DNA from: Nilaparvata lugens
Lineage: Eukaryota; Arthropoda; Insecta; Hemiptera; Delphacidae
Direction of reading: 5' to 3'
Length of the DNA stretch: 64,000 bases
NCBI RefSeq assembly: GCF_014356525.2
Contig: NC_052507.1
Span: 42,761,295 to 42,825,294 of the forward strand
Positions within the stretch are counted from its first letter, which is position 1. Every line of letters begins with the position of its first letter. Below, in pieces: positions 44,871 to 57,341 of the stretch. The position numbers and the translations under genes were made by a program. The notes below the pieces were generated by a model that worked only from the letters and a program-made list of their open reading frames with translations, ran no database searches and was not told the origin of the DNA.

Positions 44871-45269
44871 AGAAAAATGTATGCCACATCATCTCGTTCC
44901 AACAACGTTCATCCCGTTCTAAAAATTTTCTGAGTTATTTGAAAGTTATATATTTAGACCTATTTGGAATAAATAGCCTAAAGTTCGTGGAAATTAGATC
45001 GAAGGTGACTAGATTATATATATATGATTTCAATTAAATTATCATACCAAGTACTAGATGTGATTCACGAAATTTACAACTGTTGGCATATTCTCGAAAA
45101 GTAACATCACGCCCTACCTTTCTCACAATAATATTCTGAATCTACTTCTCTTCCAACCTATCAAGAAGAAGGAAGCATGAGTTCAAAGCAATTTGAATTT
45201 TAAGCAAATAGATTAAGCATCATTCAGTATCATATCAAAAGATCAACAATTTTCCCATAGAGTGATTGC
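44871..45269. other. AT-rich spacer
   Basis: No gene or repeat recognised. Confidence 0.35.
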
Positions 45270-46056
45270 CTAGTCTTTAGTGAATAATCTCTTACAGAAA
45301 TTATTCACTGCAGACTGGAAGAGAAACGAACATGGCAAAACCGAATAATGAGAATGGAAAAAGTCCAACATTCGATTTGAAATATATTACAACAAAAAAT
45401 GTCTCTCCATAAAATCGAAAACTCGCCACTTAAATTGTGTAGTCCGTCCAGAAGTGCTTTATGAATGTGAAACTCTCTTTCAAATCAGAAATGAGAATAA
45501 GACAGATCAAGTGAGCAAAAACGAAAGAAGGTCCATTAAGAACTTTCTTAAATAAAAGCTATCAAAATAATGGAGTCTGGAGAATTGCAACCAATAAGAC
45601 TGTCTATATAAGCGAGTAGAGCCCATCCTCAGTACAATGGGAAAACAATGAATTTCTCATTTTTCCATGTTCTGCGAATGCCTGAGAATCAGGTTCTGAA
45701 ACAGCTTGTAATGCGTAATTTAAAAAAGAGAAAATGTAGAACTAAAAGAGAAAAGTATGTTGATTTAAAATAATATCTTCAAGAAATAGGCTACACTTGG
45801 AAGTTAAGGATGCCATTGATAAAATGAGAATGAACCACTTAATTAAAACGCACATATTCAATTTACAAAAATGCACAGGAAGATTGTAATCACTGATGCA
45901 GAAAGACGACAACAATCCCAGAGGATGGAGAAATTTAATATTATACTGATCGAGAAGCCAGACAACTTCAGAACCAAGGACGATTTTAGTTTATTAACTC
46001 AAGTGGTCCAATGTGACCAAAAAAGACGAAAAACGAATCTCTTGCAGAGAGCGTAG
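45270..46056 (+). pseudogene. C-terminal remnant of a non-LTR retrotransposon RT protein
   Basis: Scattered plus-strand frames match, in order, the C-terminal region of an RT family common in Hemiptera: LNCVVRPEVLYECETL (about 45434-45480, the usual YG/YASE position), a KNERRSIKNFL helix, NNGVWRIATN (about 45570), and finally the open frame at 45871-46056 with RRQQSQRMEKFN, the usual basic ERxxxHSERMK tail. Several stops and shifts separate them. No catalytic domain remains. The match is from general familiarity with the family's C-terminus, so it is moderate. Confidence 0.55.
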
Positions 46057-46826
46057 AATGCAGACTGGAATATGACATTGATTTTATTTCTCGTACTATA
46101 ATATTGATATCTTTGTTGATATCTCACTTTTTTGCATGCATCATGTTATTAAGATAACTAACTATTTATTCAAGAGAGTAAAACGTGACTCTATTGCTTC
46201 AATAATTCAGATACAGTTTTGTTTTGTAGTCTATCATGCAACTTTGCAAAGAAAAGGATAACTATATACCGATAATTGAACGAGCGTTAGCGAGACTTAC
46301 TGAAGGCCAAAGTCCTTGTCCATCTGTTTCTACAAAAACTTTAGAAAGAATTGATCAATCAGCTTCAAATTTTTAACACGTATTCTTCGAATCTCTTTAC
46401 AGGACAAGTTCGTTGGACAACAGAATTGATTCACTCCTTCGTCCTTTTTCAGGATATAAAAATAGTCAGCAGCATTGATTGCATGTTATTTCTGTAATTT
46501 CCTCATTCATTGAAAAAATCTGATGCTATTGAATTTGGGAGTTGTCACACAGACTGACAGACTTTATGCGCGGACAAGTGATTTCAGTTGAATCTATACT
46601 TATAAAATTCTTATCTCACTGACTCACTGATCACGATTTCTGGAAAACTACTGGACTGATTGCAACAAAACTTGAAATATAGCTTTCTTATAAGTCCTAG
46701 GTGCTCACTAAGAAATCTTTTGGCAATATTTAAACTCTAAGGGTGGGTTTTAAAAGGGTTTAAAGTTCGTCTATTAGCATGTATATTCTTCTTATTCCAA
46801 TCTCTTAATTATAATTGAAATGTCCA
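46057..46826. other. AT-rich stretch with a CTGACTCACTGATCACGA-type repeat
   Basis: No gene. 46615-46680 (CTCACTGACTCACTGATCACG and the following GGAAAACTACTGGACTGATT) has the style of a widespread insect dispersed repeat, but the window holds no second clear copy. Confidence 0.35.
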
Positions 46827-47990
46827 TCTTCTTCTCCTTCTTCTTCTAGTGCGTCTCCTATCAGAGGTTCGCTATCAGCACAGCAATCCGGATCTTATTC
46901 ATTGCCGCTCGAAACAAGTCTTTGCTGCTGCAGTCAAACCAATCCCTCAAATTTTCAAGCCAGGAAACACGTCGCCTTCCAACACTCCTTTTTCCGCAGA
47001 TTTTTCCTTGTACTATATTCTGCAGAGTTATATATTTGTGGCTTCTCATTAGATGTCTAAGATACAGGAGTTTTCTCTTTTTCATGGTGTAAACAATTTC
47101 ACATTGTTTCTCCATTTTCCCTAGGACTTCCATGTTCGTGACTCTATTAGTCCACGGTTTCCGCCACATCCTGTGGTAGCACCACATCTTAAAGGCTTCC
47201 AACTTATCAATATGGCTCTTTTTGAGGGTCCATGATTCCATCCCATACAAGAAAATGGAAAACACGTAACAGCATAACATCCTCATTTTCAATTCTATAT
47301 TTATGTCCCGGCTCGTGAACAATTTTTTCATTTTTACAAATGTCGATCTGGCCATCTCAATCCTTTATCTTATCTCTCCCGTCGAATCCCCACTTTCCTC
47401 TACCCACGACCCCAGATATCTATACTTATGGACCCTCTCTATGACTGTACCGTCCACCATTAGGTTTGTCTGAACTTGTCTATTCAAGGCTTTCCTGACC
47501 ACCATCAATTTGGTTTTCTTCAGATTCAATTTCAAACCAAATCCACCACATCTGTCATGCAATTTTTGGATCAATCTTTGCATATCCTCCATATTGCTTG
47601 TCAACAAGACAGTGTCCTCAGCGTACCTTATATTATTTATGACTTCTCCATTTATAATTATGCCCGCCAACTCCTCCTCCAAGACTTCATTGAAGATAGC
47701 TTTGCTGTAGACATTAAAAAGGAGTGGAGACGAAATAGAGCCCTTTCTTACCCCTCGGCGGATCCCGATTTCCTCGGTCAATTGATTCTCTATTCTTGCA
47801 GCCGCCTTCTGACCCCAATAAAGATTGCTGATTATTTTTATATCACCTGCATCAATGCCCTTGTTGTCAAGCAACCTGTACATTACTACATGCCATACCT
47901 TGTCACATGCCTTTTCAAAATCTATGAAACAGGCTCAAACGTTTTGGTTCTTGTCTAGGCATCTCTGGAAAAGCACATTAACCTCATATA
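46827..47990 (-). pseudogene. RTE-clade non-LTR reverse transcriptase, 5' truncated
   Basis: One frame runs from about 47990 to 46861, broken only by in-frame TGA (about 47935-47937) and TAA (47365-47367). Motifs in order: FQRCLDKNQN, CFIDFEKACDKVWH, RRGVRKGSISSPLLFNVY, IRYAEDTVLLTS, GLKLNLKKTKLMVV, YRYLGSWVEESGDSTGEIR, then ARSTFVKMKKLF, LYGMESWTLKK, MWRKPWTNRVTN, QGKICGKRSVGRRRVSWLENLRDWF. The layout is RTE type. The catalytic YADD reads YAED, so it could not polymerise even without the stops. It ends in GAAGAA-type simple sequence (46827-46849), like many RTE 3' ends. Confidence 0.9.
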
Positions 47991-48103
47991 TTGCTACTAT
48001 ATATTGCTGCTTCCTATTGTATGCATATGGTATGGTAGTCTATTCTCTTTAATTATGTACTTATTGTTTTGGTGTTTATGAAATAATAATTTCATGATAT
48101 TCT

Positions 48104-49207
48104 TTGATCAGCAAGCTCCTATTATTTTATTATATTATGGAGGTATTTAGAAGAAAGAAGAAACCTTTTGAAAAAAGATCTGAGTACTTGGTTGTACTTC
48201 TTTATACAAATTATACATATATTAATTATACTTCTTCATACATATATTTATACAAATTGTATAAAGAAATGTGCGAGGTAAAGAATATTAAAGCAGATTC
48301 TGAAACACCTTATAGAAATGTTCTTAATAATGAGTTCAATTTCGGATTTCATGCACCATCTGTAAATACGTGTGACACATGAGATAAATTGAAAAATAAA
48401 ATAGCATGCTGTGATGGTGAAGAAAAAATATACCTTGAAGATGAACTGAAATTGCACCAGAAAGAAGCAGATCTCAGATATAGATTGAAAAGAGAGGATG
48501 AATGTAATGCGAGAGAAATCGATTCCAAAACAAATGTTATTGTCCATATAGTGTTATATATTCAATGTCCATAATTTCCTCAAAAAGGAAGATTTGGAAG
48601 GTGTTAGGCACAATGGAATATATGTGAGAAGAAAATATGGCATATGTTAGAAGAAAATATTCTAATGCGGATGATAAGAAAAATTCAATCTTCCATAAAC
48701 AAGAGATTGATCTTGGAGATATTAAAATGAATTATAGTCAGAAATGTGAATCAGCAAATAATGGTGTTAAAAAAATTCAGACTCGTGTTCAGAATTGGAA
48801 AATATTAAATGTGATAGTAAAAATTTTGTTAATAAGATGAATGAATCAATTATTGATAAACAAGAACCAGGCCATGGAAATAGTATATTGAACCGATTAC
48901 AGAAAAAATGTGAATCAGCGATTTGTGTGAACAGTGAAGGTGAAAATACAGAGTCGGATTTGAATATTATTGTAATTATCAGAATGATATGAAGAATAAA
49001 AAAAGTGGACCAGATGAATTTGTTAATGAGAACTCAGTTGAAAAATATGACATTTCAGATATCTTATTACAATCGGGTAGTGAGAATGTTTTAGAAGACG
49101 TGTCTCAGTTGAATAATAATAATGAGAAATCATGCCTGCAAACAAATCAATCGAGAATAGAAAAGCAGACTCAGCGAAAGTATTGCATGAGACAGTATTG
49201 CTCGTAG
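48104..49207 (+). pseudogene. Decayed copy of an uncharacterised arthropod protein family
   Basis: Plus-strand frames read in order: LYKLYKEMCEVKN, YRNVLNNEFNFGFHAPSVNT, CDT (stop at 48380), CDGEEKIYLEDELKLHQKEADLRYRLKRED to 48571. The pattern FNxxFHxPxxDTC..CDxL..KI followed by ELxLHxxKA is one I know from unnamed insect proteins, some of them mobile-element related. Downstream (48637-49200) frames with KCESANN and KCESAICVN suggest a tandem, acidic, Asn/Lys/Ser-rich segment with a unit of about 165-190 bases. Stops at 48380 and 48571 and frame changes mark it as dead. Function unknown. Confidence 0.5.
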
Positions 49208-49784
49208 AATGAGGCCTTTAGCTAATAATTTATAATTGTCATTGTAAAATCTGACAAAGCATTTATTGGAATGGGTCCACTTCAATACTCGTTCCGTTAC
49301 TATGTAGACGTCATTTTGTCCGTTTGCACTATCTGGTGACATCACAGTCACGGTTACACATCACTGTCATACTCAAGATTGTTTTCTAATATTATTTGTC
49401 ATATTATTCGTCGTTTCAATTTTAATATTTGTATTATTCAATTTTTTGGAATTTATTTCGTCTTTTAGGCATCTTTCTTTCTAGATATTTGATACTTTTT
49501 CATCAAACGTTTGCGAACGTTTTGCTTACGTATTGAGCATTTCCGGCTTGTCCTTTGTCAGTCGAGAGTTAGCTTATTTCGTTGTCTTTGATCACGTCTA
49601 GTCGGTGAGTGCACATTCGCTCCTGGTCTAACCTTTTTCATCCAAATTCATCTGGTTTACTGAACGTTTTTAAATGTGAATTATTCCTTCAAATTAATTC
49701 TTCAAATGTATTCATCAACTGTGATTCAATCATTCATCAATTTCTTTGTGTATTTACGTTGATAAACTTTGTCAAAGTAATGTA
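49208..49784. other. AT-rich spacer
   Basis: No recognised feature. Confidence 0.35.
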
Positions 49785-50110
49785 CTCAACATTAACAATT
49801 ATTTCATTGTATTTGATAACTACCCTTGGCTTGCAAGCGTATTCTCATATCTGAGTTGTTCTATTGATGTCTAACTTGACATTCGAATCATTGAAGGCCT
49901 ATGTCGCCTGTATTAATGTATTCAACATTAACAATTATTTCATTGTATTTGATAGCTACCCTTGGCTTGCAAGCGTATTCTCATATCTGAGTTGTTCTAT
50001 TGATGTCTAACTTGACATTCAAATCATTGAAGGCCTATGTCGCCTGTATTAATGTACTCAATATTAACAATTATTTCATTGTATTTGACAGCTACTCTTA
50101 GCTCACAAGC
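49785..50110. repeat. 136-bp tandem repeat, about 2.4 copies
   Basis: CTCAACATTAACAATTATTT recurs at 49785, 49921 and 50057, each 136 bases apart. Copies 1 and 2 are nearly identical across the full unit (through TTGAAGGCCTATGTCGCCTG); copy 3 is partial and more diverged. Weaker echoes continue to about 50230. Confidence 0.9.
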
Positions 50111-53100
50111 GTTATTTTTAGGACACTGACGCCTATTCCAATGTGTATGACATTGATTTTGGAACTTGCTTATGTTAATGTCAGCCAAGACATTCTCATT
50201 CTTGAACTTATTTGTACTAGTGTCAATCAAAACATTTAACCATTTCAATATATAGAGCATTATCTACATCTCATTGTCATTTGTTATTATTCTTTTTAAA
50301 ATCATTAAGATTGAATTTTTCAGCAGTAACTTTATTATTGTATTATTTGAAATTTTCTATTCTCAATTCAGGCATCATTGACAGTACCTTATCAATATTG
50401 TTGTCAGTCTTCAATGGTCATTAGTGTCATTGACCTAAATTCATTTAAATCTTGTAATCGCTTATTCTCTAACGGTTTTATTACATGTTGTAATAAAATT
50501 CATCTAAAGATTTTATTCAATTTAATCTACTTAGACTTGTTTTTATATGTGGCCATCTGCCTATTATTTTATTAATATTAAATCTCATCTTGTTGACTTA
50601 TTTTGTCTTTTTTTGGCGTACTCACCACACTTCAAGCTATCAGTTTTTATGCACAGAATTCAGAGATTTATTTGTAGGTATTAATATCAACTATCATTCA
50701 CAGTCCACTGCCCTGACTTTGGATTCTGTCAGTCATTCAATTATCAACACTGATCAGTGTAATATTCGATATCTAATAATTGAAGAAAATTTGTGTCTAA
50801 TAATAATAAACAACGAGAACTGATGTTATGTGAAGGAAATTTTGAACTACAATATTGTTAATGATGAGATCAATGATAAGAGTAGAATAAGATAATTAGA
50901 ATAGAATTTCTATTAGATCTGATATTTAACTATTGCAGTGTAAATATTATTATTTGTTGAGGAAGAAGAAAGTTTGTTGAATATCCTTTAATTTGATTGC
51001 TTCAAATAATAAATATATTTTTATGATCTATATCAAGAAAGTAGAGAATAAGTTGTTGGAGATGAGAAGTTTGGACATTATAACTGTTATTGGAAATAAT
51101 TGAGATGTTAAGTGGGAATCATGAAATATATTTTGATTGAAATATAGTTTTCTATGGTTACGGATGGAAGAAAATTTTGGCTTTTCTTGGTATTTGTTAG
51201 TAATAGTCCTAGTAATAATATTTTCATATATTAGTTCTTGATTCATTTTAATATGGGATTGCGTTTGAGCAATGGATAATTTTGATATTTTTACTAATAA
51301 TGAACTTTTAAATTTTGGGATTAAGGGTTTTAGTTTTGATGTAGGATTTTTAGATAATATGATACATTATATTTCGTTATTGAGTTTAATTTTACTATAA
51401 ATAATTATAAAGTGTGCATACTGGAGATTTGGAGTACGAGTTTTATTGATCACTTTTCCAACATTTTTTTATTAGTAATGTTATTAATATACTGTATTAT
51501 GTTTGAGAAGGCTGCAATTAGGTTTTGGAGATGGAAAATTAATGATATGAATCTTTATATTTTTACTACGTTTGGTTTTAGGATATTTTGTTATTGCAAT
51601 TTGAAGCCTGAGAGGTTGTTAACCAGTTTTGATATAATAGTTAAAAGTTTTTTTCAACATCATACATGTTCCTATTGAAGATCAGGCGTGTTGAATTATT
51701 GGGAGTTGAGGTCAATGTCAGCAATTAGATTATTTGTCACGTTTACTACTGTAATATGACTTGTTAACTAAAGTTTTGTTTTGATTTCAGACATGACTCC
51801 AGAGTTTATGAATTATAATATTAATTAATGTGGTCTCTTATTGTAGGTTTCTTTTATTCAAAGTAAATAACATGAAACTTATCACGTCCAGTCAATCAAT
51901 TATTTATTTTGTTATGATATCAATCAGAAATTAATTACCTTTTATTCAATTATTGTTTTGAATATTATTGTTAATGTTAATAATGGTCGAATTTCATAGT
52001 ATGTACAGAAACTTGTCAAATAGTTTTCTACTTAATTCATGTATTATTGAACTTGATCTTTATTGATTTTTTCAAGTCATTTTATTGGATTCGAAATTTG
52101 TTAAATATTATGGTCGTTACTTGGCTTATTTTATCATTTTTGAGCTGAAATACTTATTTCTCATAAATTTTTTATTGATTTCTTTTTTTGTTTAATGATA
52201 GTGTGGTCGTGTTTTTTCACATTGTTATTTAAATTGAATTTGATTTGATTTCACCTTTGAAGTTATTTTCTTGAATTCGAGATTTGTTGTTTAAAGTTAG
52301 CTGTAGAGTTTTATGATTGCATAATGGAAAGTTTAGTAGTTTGATTTTGAAAGTTGTTTTTTTATAAAGTAGAATTTTATTATAATTGTAAAGGGGTTAT
52401 CCTTTCCTAAAAATTTTCCTTGAGTTAGATTTGAAATTTCTTATACTCATTCATATTCCTATAAGTAGTAGTTCTCATATTACATCTTCTCGACTTCGGA
52501 CTTTGCAGGAGTATGTGAACTTCGGGACATCACGGGATTTCATGGACTCAATGATTCAAGCACTCAAGGACTTCACGGGCTTCTTCGAGATGACTTCAGC
52601 TTCAGCGCAAGGCGACTTGTGAATTGTCACTACACTCTACGAGATCGATTTTCCTGAAGATCTGGAGGTTATTATGCAAGCAGACACGTTTGGCTGTTAA
52701 CACAAGCAGGGCCTGAATTTTCATCACGTAGTATGCTGTACACTACTCAACAACGGAGAGGACATCAGGTGCTAATCAGAGCTTCCATATAACGAAGAAC
52801 AAACTTCATCTTCTGTGGAAATCATAACAGTTGAATTTCGATGCTGAGAGATTTCATTATTTTAGCGGCTCGATTGGATGGCAGTTGGATGAATTAATAT
52901 CCAGTGACTACTCAACCACCATAGCCTATTACTGGTTGGACACACACATGCTACTACATGCGAGCTGAGCTCCGAGATATTTCTTCGACAGTTGAGAGAC
53001 GGCTCGATTTCAACCAGAAATATGGATGCCTTGCGATCGTCATCTTATCTTTAGTACATGGTTCAATATTGTACCTGTGTCTGGAGGTCTGAAGGAGTTG

Positions 53101-53568
53101 AAGCAACTATAATGATCATCGACGAACAGCGGACATTCAAAAATCGGACGAATACAGGAGGACATCTAACATCAGACAAATACGGGAAGACTTCACATAC
53201 AAGGACGACTGCTAATTCATCGCTCAGGACATCTAAATATCATCTACATCTTGAGAACTACTTCAACCTATCTTCATTCCAGAACCCCTAAAATTTGAAT
53301 TGTATTTGTTAAAATTTTTTTCATTTAGAGAACTATTGTTGTACAGCATAGTTTCAATTTGAATTTGATTTGAATGTTTGTAATTTAGTTTGAGTAACCT
53401 ACCTTTCTATGTAAATGTTTGATTTCAATGTATAGTAGCATTATCAAGTCAATCAGGCACACGTTTGTTTCCGGAGTATATTATTTTGTTTAATTATTAT
53501 TTATTATTTTTTTTGTTCCCCTCTTGACTACAGACTCAGGGACGAGTCTTTCAGCGGGATGGGTGATA
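50111..53568. other. Long non-coding stretch, possibly the interior of a non-autonomous LTR element
   Basis: T-rich and without a recognised protein on either strand. 52490-53290 is clearly less AT-rich than the rest but has no long frame. The end, 53540-53568 (GGGACGAGTC, AGCGGGATGGGTGATA), has the look of a gypsy-type 3' end with a purine tract before an LTR. If so the interior encodes nothing visible. Confidence 0.35.
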
Positions 53569-54341
53569 TGTCACCTGGTCATATGGGACATATATATGAA
53601 TCATATATTTATCTCATATTGATCAGGATGCTAGAGTAAATTAAAAATTAAAAAAGTTAAATGAACAGTGTTTTTGTCTTTGAACAATCTTTGTCATCGA
53701 CAGAAAGATTGTTTATTTCATTTGTTGTCGAAATTAACGTAGCTTCTCTTTTGTTTTTAATAACAAACGTGCCGCTTGTGCGACAGATAGAAATATGTAC
53801 TTGAAATGGCTTTCATGTTTGGCATTGACCGAGTTTTATTTAATACCCAAAATTTTACTTTTGAGAGTGTCAGTGTGTGTGAGTGTGTGAGCTCGTTCTA
53901 TAGGACTGAAGTTAAGTCCGGCTGATCCAGTGAAAAAGGCTAGATTTCGGTTCGTTTGATAGTACAATTATTGTGTCACAGATCGGGCAGTATAAAAATA
54001 ATTGTATTGTTAAGGGAGACGGGTTCTGAGCCTATTCATTGGTTCAGTTAATATTTGTTCTTTTTTTAAAATACTAATGTCGCGAAATACCAGTGGATGT
54101 CAAAGTGAGAAGCTATTTCAAAAAGGTAGGTGACTACTGAATCATTTGTTCTTAAATTTTCATAGCCACAAACATTGAATCCTCATTAGCAGCAAGCGAG
54201 TGTTTTCCCCATTAATTCATATCAAATATTGTTTTATAATCAAATTAATCTTGTTTTGTTCAAATTTATATATGTTAAAGACTCATTAAAGTTCTAGTTA
54301 TTCTGTTCTTTTCTTGTATTCATAGTTCTTTTCCCCTTACA
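53569..54341 (+). repeat. LTR-like block (TGTCACC...CCTTACA)
   Basis: Starts TGTCACCTGG after a purine-rich GCGGGATGGGTGATA and ends CCCCTTACA before TATTTGGTGGAGGTTTC, which resembles a primer-binding site beginning TGG. TATAAAA lies at about 53991. TG...CA ends and U3-R-U5-like order suit an LTR of about 773 bases, but no second copy is in the window, so this is inference. Confidence 0.45.
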
Positions 54342-55064
54342 TATTTGGTGGAGGTTTCTCCCGCCGTTCCACAACTTGCTTACATATTTGGTGTAGGCAC
54401 ATCTTGCTTACAGTATGGCATTAGAATTAGTTGACAGTGTTACCAGGCAATAAGAAAGGGAATTTCCCTTTGGGAATATTTCTATAGCCGATCTGAATGA
54501 ATATTGTAGGCAAATAATCCCGTAGATTGCTACAGTTCAACCTGAAACACATGTAGCTGTTCGGCTACACCATGCACTGTAGGGTTAACAATTCATCACA
54601 GTTCACTTTCAAGTCAAAACCGAATCGACAAACAGATAAGACGAGAGCTCCGATGAATCAACCGTTCTCAACGAGCTCCGAGCTGATACTGTGGCTCATC
54701 TAATTGATCAGGCTTGGCTCATCTAAATGTTTAAGTGAAAACGTTGGGCGCAAACCTTCTGCCATGAGGAGACAAATAAATTTATGAAAAGCTTGATAGC
54801 TTGAATAGTGATCTGATATTTGTTACACGTTTTTAGTCTAAGATAATGTTTCTAGACTAATTTTTAATGTTTCTTCAATCGGCAGGAAAACTTTGGTTTT
54901 TCAAAGTTATCTTACTCCCTTATTTTGGGGTATTTTCAGAAATCAAGATAAATATTCTACCAAATTTCCTACACGAATACAGTGTAAGTTGTATTATAAT
55001 AGCTACAGTACATAGGTAGGCCTACTGTATAGTACAGTACCTGTTCGTTTTTACCATAATAATT
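54342..55064. other. Sequence after the LTR-like block
   Basis: Begins with two near copies of CTTACATATTTGGTG (54336 and 54379). A short frame from ATG at 54415 (MALELVDSV) stops after a dozen codons. No further element coding is seen. Confidence 0.35.
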
Positions 55065-55266
55065 ATATGATAATGGAAAGCTTTATTAAAAGCAGCCATA
55101 ACTTCCTTGTTTTCGGATATTTTCGAAAACGGGACTTACGCCTTATAGAATTTGGGGTCGTTGAATCCAAATCCGAAATCAGAATCTTTCTATCTTCATT
55201 TTCAAGAAAGATAGTTTTTGAGAAAAAGTGGTGACCGGAGAGACGTAGAATCACCATGTGAAAGCG
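55065..55266 (+). repeat. Dispersed repeat family C, uninterrupted copy
   Basis: ATGATAATGGAAAGCTTTAT then AGCAGCCATAACTTCCTTG through ACCATGTGAAAGCGGCG. Matches 56256-56281 joined to 57144-57341, so it shows the empty site of the family B insertion. Confidence 0.85.
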
Positions 55267-56255
55267 GCGATTTGTTCGCTAGTATCTCGATCCAAGCCGG
55301 TTTCCGCTTGCCTCGAGGGGGAAAGACGTGACAAAAGGAGGTTCCTGGCTCGGGGTCACCATGTGAAAGACACGATTTGACTCAATGTACTTCGACAAAA
55401 AAACGTGAACACTGTTCAGTGTTCAAGTTGCACGTCTCCTATCGTGTGTAAGTAGCCTAACCCTCTAACCTATCCGTTGCTGGCCGTTACTCTGTATCTG
55501 AGACAAAGAGAACCTGCTGCATTTAAATCTTCAACTTGGTGCCAACCTAACAAAGTTAACTCAACTTAATGCCAACCTGACAAAATTATCAATTTGGTTA
55601 CCAGTTAACAACACTGTTTCGAAGAGGTACTCTCTCTAGATTATAGTTCTATATTAACAAATCTGTAGTCACATGCACAAATTATGGATGTCCTAGATCC
55701 TTAATTTGAAGGCATCAAAGTCGCCAGGCTGGTCTGAACTATTCATGACTTTTTCAGTATATGCAATATGCATTATCCACTCAGCAGTTTGAATACACAG
55801 ACATTACTTGGAATTGCATGACATTTTCTATTCTTTCAATTCCTATTATTACCATAGATCGATTCAGATCAGCACAATGTTTATACTGTATGTTCATAAC
55901 AGATTGTTGTGATTGTAAAAAAGAAATAGTCAATAATTGCTGGGAATTCAAAGTGATATTCAACAATTTGAACCTGATAAATTGAATTGTTGAATGACAA
56001 TTGGAATTCAGTGAAGTTTACTGTACAACATTCCTTTTCCTTCTATTTTATTGGGTGATGAGTGGAGATGATTTATGATTTCATATTTGGATTCATCTTT
56101 TCATAGTTAAATATTTTTTTGGAAAACTAGAACTTTTAAAAATTAAAAATGTTTATGTTTAAACTTCTCAGGTGTTCAAAAACTTCTTGAAACCTTTGCC
56201 TGTCCCTTTGTGAGGCAGGAGTATCATTATCTTAGTAAGTTTACTATATAATCAT
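55267..56255. other. Intergenic stretch
   Basis: No supported gene; opposed short frames near 55761-55985 are unrecognised. Confidence 0.35.
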
Positions 56256-56923
56256 ATGATAATGGAAAGCTATATTAAAAATCTGGTGTGCGCGCACTAA
56301 CACAACTTTCCTTGCCGTTATGAAAATTGATCACCTGACGCTAGAGTTCCCGCGCATCTCAAGTCTAGTATTCAAAAGATTTGAGCCAGCTGGTGACATG
56401 GCAATAACGCTGGAGACACACGAGGTCTGCTATCTCTTCATAGTGAATCATTTAATAGAATCAACAGTTGCCAACATTTTGCAATTGGATAATCACATTT
56501 TCTCGAATTTCGAGCTTATTTCCAATTTTAGATGAAAATGTTACTGAACATTAATTGTAGAGATTCTCATGTTTAATCTTTACCACTCGGAATTGTTTGT
56601 TTAAATTGTATCTGAAGCCTGATAATTGGAAATCTAAAATCAAACTTTGCATAGATGGGGCGGAGCTCCTGAAATTTTTACAGATATGGGACTTGAGGCA
56701 GTTGATAGAGCTTATCGATGATTATTTTAGGTATAACTTTTATCAAAATCGTTGGAGCCGTTTTCGAGAAAATCGCGAAATTTTTTTTTTGAAAACATTT
56801 TAGCCGCTTCTTGAATCGCATTTGATCGAAATTGTTTGTGTCGGATCCTTATATTGTAAGGACCTAAAGTTCCAAATCTCAAGTCATTCCGTTGATTTGG
56901 AGATGAGATATCGTGTACACACA

Positions 56924-57008
<85 letters not shown>

Positions 57009-57341
57009 GACCAATACCCAAAAACCACTTTTTTGGACTCAGGGGACCTTGAAACGTATAGAAATTTAGAAATTGGGGTACCTTAATTTTTTTCGGAAAG
57101 CAATACTTTCCTTACCTATGGTAATAGGGCAAGGAAAAGTAAAAACAGCTATAACTCCCTTGTTTCCAGGTATTTTTGAGAATGAGACTTACGCTTTAAA
57201 GAATTTGGGGTCACTGAATCCAAATCCGAAATCAGAAATTTTCTATCTATATTTTTAAGGAAGTTAGACTTTGAGTAAAAGTGATGATTCATACTTTGAG
57301 CAAACGTTGGCATAGTTGTTAGATCCCCATGTGAAAGCACA
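56256..57341 (+). repeat. Dispersed repeat family C, copy split by family B
   Basis: The left part ends AAGCTATATTAAAA at about 56280 and the right part resumes ACAGCTATAACTCCC at 57145; between them is a complete family B unit. Compare 55065-55266. Confidence 0.85.
56282..57143 (+). repeat. Dispersed repeat family B, copy 2, with (CA)n core
   Basis: TCTGGTGTGCGCGCACT through GGGCAAGGAAAAGTAAAA, matching 31186-32047. The (CA)n part here is short (about 56926-57004). ACTTTCCTTGCC at the left is complementary to the right end. Non-coding. Confidence 0.88.
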
